From: Steromphala cineraria
Lineage: Eukaryota; Mollusca; Gastropoda; Trochida; Trochidae
Reading direction: 5' to 3'
NCBI GenBank assembly: GCA_916613615.1
Contig: OU744725.1
Coordinates: 51,207,575-51,271,574 of the forward strand
Length of the DNA: 64,000 bases
Program-made: the position numbers and the translations under genes
The notes under the pieces: model-generated
The model's input: only the letters and a program-made list of their open reading frames with translations
Databases searched by the model: none
Told to the model about the DNA's origin: nothing
Shown: one piece after another, positions 57,810 through 64,000 of the stretch
Layout of the letters: each line of letters opens with the position of its first letter
How positions within the stretch are numbered: the stretch's first letter is position 1

Positions 57810-57895
57810 AAGACGAATGGTATTTTCAAATCAGAGCTTGTGTGGACTTGAACATTGATTGCCGCATAAGATTTACCTTTTGAGCTACAATAATA
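57810..57895 (-). other. tRNA-like fragment (SINE-like), minus strand
   Basis: The minus strand reads TAGCTCAAAAGGTAAATC (A-box-like) and later TGTTCAAGTCCAC (B-box-like). Degenerate. Confidence 0.35.
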
Positions 57896-58364
57896 TGGCT
57901 AGTTTAGGGTTGCCTCCCTTAGATCACACAAGGATTCAAGGCATATGTTCTAAAATTAGCTTACCGTGCAAGCTCAAATGGCATTCCCTACCTACTGGTC
58001 GTATTAATAAAACATAGACAAAACTATTGTATATAAGAAATAAAAATTATTTTTTCTCACTCAATTAATTGAATCATTTACAGTAAATACGTTACGATAA
58101 ATGATACTCTATTCTTATTATGAAACGACAAACGTACGCTGTCACAGATGCGACCCTGTTTTTGTTGTTGATGTTTTAATGTTTTAGCGGATACTTTACG
58201 AAAAACGATAACTAGCATCTCAATTCATTGAATAGCATATTGATTAAAACGATTAGGTAATATCTAGAATAATGACATTACTCTTTGAAATTATATTATT
58301 TTCGTTTTGCCTTTGCGGGTTGTTTTAACGCTATTTGGTAATTTCAATCAATCATCGGGCTTAC

Positions 58365-58450
58365 CTTTGGGTAGACAGACCATTACATCTCCGTTTGAAT
58401 CCTCTAAATCATAAGAGACTAGACAACACAATGACTTCGTCAGCGGTTTA
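58365..58450 (-). other. Probable non-coding first exon of the PARP14-like gene
   Basis: On the minus strand CTACCCAAAG|GTAAGC is a strong donor at 58365/58364. It would splice to the CCTTCTTCAG acceptor at 57509, ahead of the ATG. The 5' limit is a guess. Confidence 0.45.
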
Positions 58451-58505
58451 GTCTTAGCAAAAGTTCCTACATAATTGCGTAGGTTTTGGAATGTAAGGGG
58501 CCTAC

Positions 58506-58533
58506 TTTCACTTTCGTTTTGAACATGACGTCA
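58506..58533 (-). promoter_or_regulatory. ISRE/IRF-type motif and CRE-like site upstream of the PARP14-like gene
   Basis: TTTCACTTTC (58506-58515) matches the IRF element TTTCNNTTTC exactly (GAAAGTGAAA on the gene strand). TGACGTCA (58526-58533) is a perfect CRE/ATF palindrome. They lie about 140 bp upstream of the putative first-exon donor and 1.05 kb upstream of the ATG. Short motifs occur by chance; position and family biology make this pair worth noting. Confidence 0.45.
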
Positions 58534-58639
58534 CCTGGTAGATGTCATCCCCAGGAAACTTTATGTGCAATGTTATCATATATAGGACAGGTATATATGC
58601 TTAGGAGATAAACCAAGTGCTTTTGAATATCAGAGACAT

Positions 58640-58725
58640 CTAATACTGGATAATAGCGAGTAAATTTTAAATTGAAAACGAACGCGCAGCGTGAGGTTTT
58701 AATTGTAAATTTACTCGCTATCAAT
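58640..58725. repeat. Inverted repeat
   Basis: ATAGCGAGTAAATTTTAAAT is mirrored by AATTGTAAATTTACTCGCTA; the loop contains GCGCAGCGTG. Confidence 0.7.
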
Positions 58726-58939
58726 AATTGGTAGTGAATAGAGAAATTAAATTCATAACAGACAAGAAAGTGTATATTTACTATTCGTAATGCATTGTAT
58801 CCTATCTAGTCACATGTTTTTTGCTTTGGTGCGATCGTGTATATTACATAGTTGATAAAATAAGTCAAAATTCACGTATTCGTTCCTAAAATGCCAGATA
58901 TAAGCCGTGAAGGGTAAAGATACGCGGAGGGTAAAGCTA

Positions 58940-59310
58940 CGCAATTAACTTGTATAGCGCCTTGTTTCCAACAAGAGCTGCTCAACGGCGCTGGAGAAGA
59001 AAAATAAAATAAAAAAATGGAAGTATATACAGAGATAGAGAAAAGTAGGGTTTACAAAAGAGAAAAAAGGTAGGTTTTTAAGTCTTTCTTGAAACAGTCC
59101 AGTGATTCAGAGGTTTTGAGGTCATGTGGGAGAGAGTTCCATAAGACCGGGGAAGGCTCGTTCACCAAGTTTGGTAGAGGTTGATGGGACACGCAGTTGT
59201 GCTTGATTTGACGATCGTAGAGATCGGCAGGGCTGATATAGAGAGAGCAGTTCTTTCATGTACAGAGGAGACGAGTCAACATGGAGAGCACAGAAGGTCA
59301 AGACAAGGAT
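58940..59310. repeat. Dispersed repeat of unknown class
   Basis: TTGTATAGCGCCTTGTTTCC, GCTCAACGGCGCTGG, then GAAACAGTCCAGTGATTCAG and GGGAGAGAGTTCCATAAGAC. This combination resembles a repeat common in marine invertebrate genomes, recalled rather than searched. No gene call. Confidence 0.4.
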
Positions 59311-59869
59311 CTTGTAAGAAATCCTGTGCTGTGCTTACTTACACAAAAGTAAACCTAGTAGTTGCCCATATTAAGTGTAAGCTTGTAATTTGTTTTGGTG
59401 TCTTTACATCTTTTTGAAATTTAGAAGACATTAAAAGGTTTTAGATTGATTTAGTTCCGAGTAATAAAAGTTTAAAAAAATTAACCTTATGGGAATCGAA
59501 CATGTAATTTCGAGTGTAGAGGATTCAATATCTCCGTGAAGTTAGTATTTAAAATATTACATTCCTCGGACTGATGAACATTTCTGTTATATCAAAATCA
59601 ATGTTGGAAAAATGTATTTAAAAAAAATTAAAAACACACCGAAAAGTATTCTTTGAACGATGATTTAACTCAGTTTTAGACTGAATACGACACAAACACT
59701 CGAATATCTGTAATTGAAAATCTTGCATATGATACATTCAACTGAAGTGTGTACTTTCTTTTGCCTGTCAGTTTATAAGCGATGCGATTCCATTTCCTTT
59801 AAATTTTAGAAAGAATAGTTCTTTGTTTAACTCTTCTTGAATCTTTCAACGATTTTATACAACCCTTGG

Positions 59870-61190
59870 GTCACATAATATAAGTTATACCATTCAGACG
59901 AGTTTTTTTTGGGGATATATCAGCCTCTAGCTTGGTATTATGCGACGAGCCGAAGGAAAGTTGTCTGAATAGTATAACGCGTCTGTGTTTATCTTACGAA
60001 TTTTTAAACAAAACGCATAAAATATGTAAAGGATATTAACCTCTCCCCAGGGTTTGATTGAAAATGTAAGCATGAGGGTATTATGTATATGAAAATTAAC
60101 AACAAAATGAACATCCACTGACATGAAGCCTCTGTAGCTCAAGCGGTAAAAGCGCTGCTTGACAACATATAAGCACCATGTTCGCAACCTGCTCGAAACG
60201 CTAAATCCTAATTTGGTAAAAATTCAAAATTTTACAAATCCATTTTTTATGTTTTATAATATCTACAAGTTATGCGTGTTGTATAAACTATAAATTAAGA
60301 ATAGTTAGATAAAAATAAAAATAAAAATTCTGTAGAATGTCTTAGGGATAAGCGATGTGACATTGAAAGTAGGTTTACCCGAGAAAAGAATAAAGTCCAA
60401 AAAGACACAACTATAACACCTGAGTTTTATATGAAAATAAAAAAGAGTAAGAAAAACGTAAGCGTTTTGACTATAGTTTGTTCACAGCTTCATATCGTTG
60501 CTCAAAAGTAACCGTAATGTGTTCGAGGTATCAAACATTGTACTTTTCAAGACGCTTAATCTGCACGCTTTTTTCATGCTTTTTTGTGGCGGGGTATAAA
60601 TAATTTATCAGCCCGCTCAAAAGGGATATATCGGTATTGATCCTACCTCATGTAAGAATCTCGATATCTGATTGGTCCACGTGAGCCTGAATAAATACTG
60701 ATATCACCCTCTGGAGCGGGGTAATAAATCATTTATACCACGGCACATAAAAAGCGTGCAGATTGAGGGTCTTGAAATGTACTGTATGTACAATGTCTGT
60801 TACCTCGAACACATGATCAAGCTTGTTACTTTTGATCAACCGATATAGTTTAAACATATTTTATTCATGAAAATATGAAACGGATTGGCAAACAAGCCAG
60901 AGGCTTATATTAATGCCGTTCCGATATCAACCGATATGTGGCTTTGAACAAACTATAGTAAAATTACTTGCGCAGTTCTTGCTATTTATCTTCATTTTAT
61001 ATGCGTTTTGTTTAAACATTCGGTAGGATAAATTCGTTATACCATTCAGAGACTGGGTATTTGGGGAGATATCCGCCTCTCGCTAGGCGTTATGCAACTC
61101 GCCTTCAGCTCGTCGCATAACACCAAGCTCGAAGCGGATATCTCCCCCATATACCCCGCCTCTGAATGGTATAACTTACATTATCCAGGG
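59870..61190. repeat. Nested set of inverted repeats (~1.3 kb)
   Basis: Inner arms: AAGACGCTTAATCTGCACGC (60549) against GCGTGCAGATTGAGGGTCTT (60755). Outer arms: TATAGTTTGTTCACAG (60473) against TTTGAACAAACTATAG (60942), and AAACAAAACGCATAAAATAT (60006) against ATATGCGTTTTGTTTAAA (60998). At the flanks, TATACCATTCAGA occurs near 59890 and 61040 with inverted partners nearby. No transposase. Confidence 0.7.
60127..60200 (+). other. tRNA-like sequence (A box intact)
   Basis: GCCTCTGTAGCTCAAGCGGT and AAAAGCGCTGCTTGACA look like the 5' half of a tRNA. The B box is degraded (TGTTCGCAACC). Lies inside the foldback region; probably SINE-derived. Confidence 0.4.
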
Positions 61191-61243
61191 CCAAGTGGAC
61201 CAAGTAGAGATCGAGATTCTTATATGAGGTATGACAACCACAA

Positions 61244-61379
61244 GAACCCGATATCGTAAATAAAATGTAGGTAAAACGTAGATAAGAAAGACCCACCCTT
61301 TCTGTATAACTCAGTTATATAGAGGGGTGGGTCTTTCTTATCTACGTTTTACCTACATTTTATTTACGATATCGGGTTC
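61244..61379. repeat. Perfect palindrome, 55-bp arms, 26-bp loop
   Basis: Left arm 61244-61298 starts GAACCCGATATCGTAAATAA; right arm 61325-61379 ends TTATTTACGATATCGGGTTC. No mismatch was found by eye. The loop (CTGTATAACTCAGTTATATA region) is itself partly palindromic. Confidence 0.92.
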
Positions 61380-61825
61380 CTGTGATGACAACGTCCTTTT
61401 TTAACACAACATTCATATCTTTCAACATCTTTATTCGACCCTTTGATTTTTCAACTTCTTTATTTATTTGATGGATTACCGACGTCTTTATTCAATCCCA
61501 AGATCTTTCAAAATCATTTTACAGTAATTGGAGGTTTTTATAAACCGAACATATCGAATATTTTCTAAAATCCTTTCCATGAACTTTCAGAATTAATGTT
61601 CTGATAAAGATATTTCAAAATTTTGTTTAATTCAGGATCTCTGTAAATCCCAAATTGGTTGATGCAAGGTTATATGTTTGTTTTATACCCACAACGAACT
61701 GAAGTATTTGTTTTTCAGCACTCAAGGTTCAATTCCTAAATGTGTTTCCTTTCGCAACTTTTGTCTGTCTTCACTTCACTTCCTTTGGCGTGTCAAAATC
61801 CTTGATCCACTTCTTTGTATTCAAT

Positions 61826-62100
61826 ATTCCTTGAACAATCCTTTGATCTGGAACAATCCTTTGATCTGTAATAATCCTTGGATCTGTTATAATCCGTGGA
61901 TCTTGAATAATCCTTGAATCTGTAATAATCCTAGGATCATTGATAATCCTTGAATCTGTTATAATCCTTGGATCTTTGATAATCCTTGGATCTTTGATAA
62001 TCCTTGTGTAATAATCCTAGGATCATTAATAATCCTTGAATCTGTAATAATCCTTGGATCTTTGATAATCCTTGCGTAATAATCCTTGGATCTTTGATAA
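61826..62100. repeat. Degenerate ~18-25-bp tandem repeat
   Basis: Units such as AATCCTTGGATCTTTGAT and AATCCTTGAATCTGTAAT are repeated more than ten times with variable length. An open frame through the first part (61678-61917) is not protein-like. Confidence 0.9.
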
Positions 62101-63620
62101 CTCTAAGGTTTATCAGGAACAGATCGTCATAGATATCGATTTTGAAAGTAAAATTGCTTTTTATTGGAATTTCAAAATATAAACGTGTACAGTTTACACC
62201 TGTGAGGTAAAATATATGTTTCTAACTTTGACTCACCTTGTTGTCTGATTTTACCTGCAGACGGCTGCCCATTGCCCATTGGTATACCTTAACATCGATG
62301 CAAGATTTGAGCGGCTGTACGAATCAATATATGTAGATAAATGCTACACTGATACAACATAATCGACAAAAAAATGCCATGAAAGCGGCGTCTAAGGTAA
62401 CGTTTGAGTCTTTCTTTTACTTTCGGTTTGGAGTGAGCTGTTTAGACCTGTCAATGTATCCGTTACGTTTGGTTACGTGTGCCGCCCTAGAAAACACTAA
62501 CAAGGCATATAGCTCGTTGATGTACTTACTTCCTGGTTGGGTTGCTTGGATTGTAAGATAGGCTTGTACATGGATATAACAAGGGGCAATATGTAACCAC
62601 ACCATTATCATATCACATACGTGCACATAGGATTGAGTACAGAGTCGAATAGCGTTATATATATTTATAAAGACTAACATCTGTTTAAAGAGCCACTCCG
62701 TGAGTTGTCGAGGGTCATATATTATGTAAAACTTGACCAAAAGTCGCATTTACGCGAATCGACCGACTGTTGCAGGAAAGTGTCAATTTAATGTCAGGTT
62801 TGAAGTCGAAATTGTGATCGAAAACCGGACATGTACGCGCTTCAATCATGACAGTTACGAGTTGACAATGTTTGATAATAACTATAATTAGTATTAATAC
62901 TTGTATATTGAACATGTGAATTTACCTTCTATGAAAATATATGTTGAAAACAAAAAATTATAAAATATCCATTTGGGAATGAATATGTGAGATGTTTTCA
63001 TATCAGATCGTAAAATTATACCATCTACGTTAACTTCAAAGCAAAAAAAATATGTATTGAAATTTACAGAAAAGGCTCTTTGATAATCACTCTGTTATTT
63101 TCATAAAAGATTGTTTCGTTTTTTTTATGGAAAGGTTTAGAACAAAACTCAAAAAGAAAAACTGCGTACAAACTGGAATCCTGATTGGACGAATGACTTG
63201 TTTACACTGTTAGGTGTTATATTTACTCATAATTTTGCAGAAATGGTAGAACGCAACTATAAAGATAAACTAAAGACTCTAAGAACCAGTGGCTAGAAAG
63301 AAAATCTCACCCGCTTAGGTAGACATTCTGTATTAAAAAGCCTTCTTTTACCACAACTTAAAGAGACACAGAGTATGTTGATAGAATCACATATGTCAAA
63401 TTTTGAAATCGATGTTATTACATCGGAAACCACTAACTGTTACTGAAAATAACAAATTAAAGGTCAATCAGTACAATAGAGCGAAAATACGGCCAATCAA
63501 AGTCTGGATTTCCATCAAAAACCGGACAATGTGGCTCGAGTGGCGCGCGCAAATTCGCCAAACGTAATTTTGAAACCTTGTCATAAGCTGACAAGAAGAT
63601 ATATAATACCCCCATTTCAC
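62101..63620. other. Non-coding DNA, nothing recognised
   Basis: No protein family, RNA gene or clear repeat was identified. Open frames at 62379-62561 and 62417-62749 overlap on opposite strands and resemble nothing known to me. Confidence 0.35.
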
Positions 63621-63624
63621 TGAG

Positions 63625-64000
63625 CTACGACTTTGAAAAGTGTTCAAGACTCTTCCCGACTATTCCCGACTTTTCCACTACGACTTTGTTGGCATGAGTC
63701 GGGAGCAAATATAGGTCAAATTATGAAATTTGAAATTTCTACGAGTTACTAACGACACTCTCAAGAGTTACCTACGACATACACGACTGACATACGACAC
63801 AGCGAGGAGGAACTCCTGACAGACCTAGGAGGCACCCCCGACAATAAACTGAGGAACTTACGACTCATCCAAACTCAGATACGACTCACTACGACTGAGA
63901 CCGTCTCGTTAACGACTCACTGCCGAGTCTTTCACGACACCAAGTCACCACCACGACTCTTACAAAGACTCATTTCCGACTACCTTACGACTCACTGTCG
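63625..64000. repeat. ACGACT-motif-rich tract at window edge
   Basis: TACGACT, CCGACT, TACGACA, ACGACTCA and GAGTCG recur many times at irregular spacing from about 63625 to the end. Likely part of a repeat continuing past the window. Not a simple tandem array. Confidence 0.6.

Noticed and set aside
62379..62749. Overlapping opposite-strand frames near 62.5 kb as genes
   Set aside because: No recognisable domain, no splice signals, and mutual overlap; treated as chance open frames.

Overview
The window is nuclear DNA from an invertebrate animal. Genes are split by GT-AG introns, intergenic DNA is AT-rich, and dispersed repeats are dense. The gene content and the repeat families (elements ending in TAGCTCATCAG, GGGGCGCTTA-type repeats, many tRNA-derived fragments, a DIRS retrotransposon) fit a mollusc, most likely a bivalve. 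That assignment is an inference; no species marker was found.

Layout. (1) 41-16423, plus strand: CCT8, the theta subunit of the TRiC/CCT chaperonin. Fifteen exons could be joined in frame; only the first ~21 codons lie outside the window. Intron 1 holds a hAT-like element (250-2779) with an 8-bp target duplication, which itself contains a compound pentanucleotide microsatellite, a TTAA-flanked MITE and a tRNA-like sequence. Intron 4 holds a complete DIRS-type tyrosine-recombinase retrotransposon (about 4668-11093) with open gag-like, RT/RNase H and recombinase frames, 151-bp inverted terminal repeats and an internal complementary region. (2) 17065-18036, minus: an ankyrin-repeat protein with a C-terminal SOCS box. 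(3) 18060-23400: repeat-rich intergenic DNA. (4) 23408-25696, minus: a 762-residue ankyrin-repeat protein in a single exon. (5) 25700-30690: non-coding DNA with MITEs. (6) 30695-57457, minus: a very large PARP14-like ADP-ribosyltransferase. Twenty-seven coding exons join without a frame break into 2,783 codons. Domain order is a Q/H/P-rich low-complexity N-terminus, seven RRM-like modules, KH-like repeats, three macrodomains, a KH-like segment, WWE and a PARP catalytic domain. (7) 57.5-64 kb: probable promoter and 5' UTR exon of that gene, then non-coding DNA rich in inverted repeats.

How it fits together. CCT8 is housekeeping. The PARP14-like gene has the architecture of the macro-PARPs used in innate antiviral defence, and its upstream region carries a perfect TTTCNNTTTC interferon-response-type motif next to a TGACGTCA site. 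The most notable points are its catalytic triad, read as H-Y-E rather than the H-Y-L of human PARP14, its alternating and recently duplicated RRM-like exons (all symmetric phase 1-1), and its 588-codon glutamine-rich first exon. The two ankyrin genes lie on the same strand as the PARP gene; no functional link is shown by the sequence.

All splice sites were placed by eye from conserved protein sequence and GT-AG borders. Untranslated exons and transcript ends are largely unresolved.
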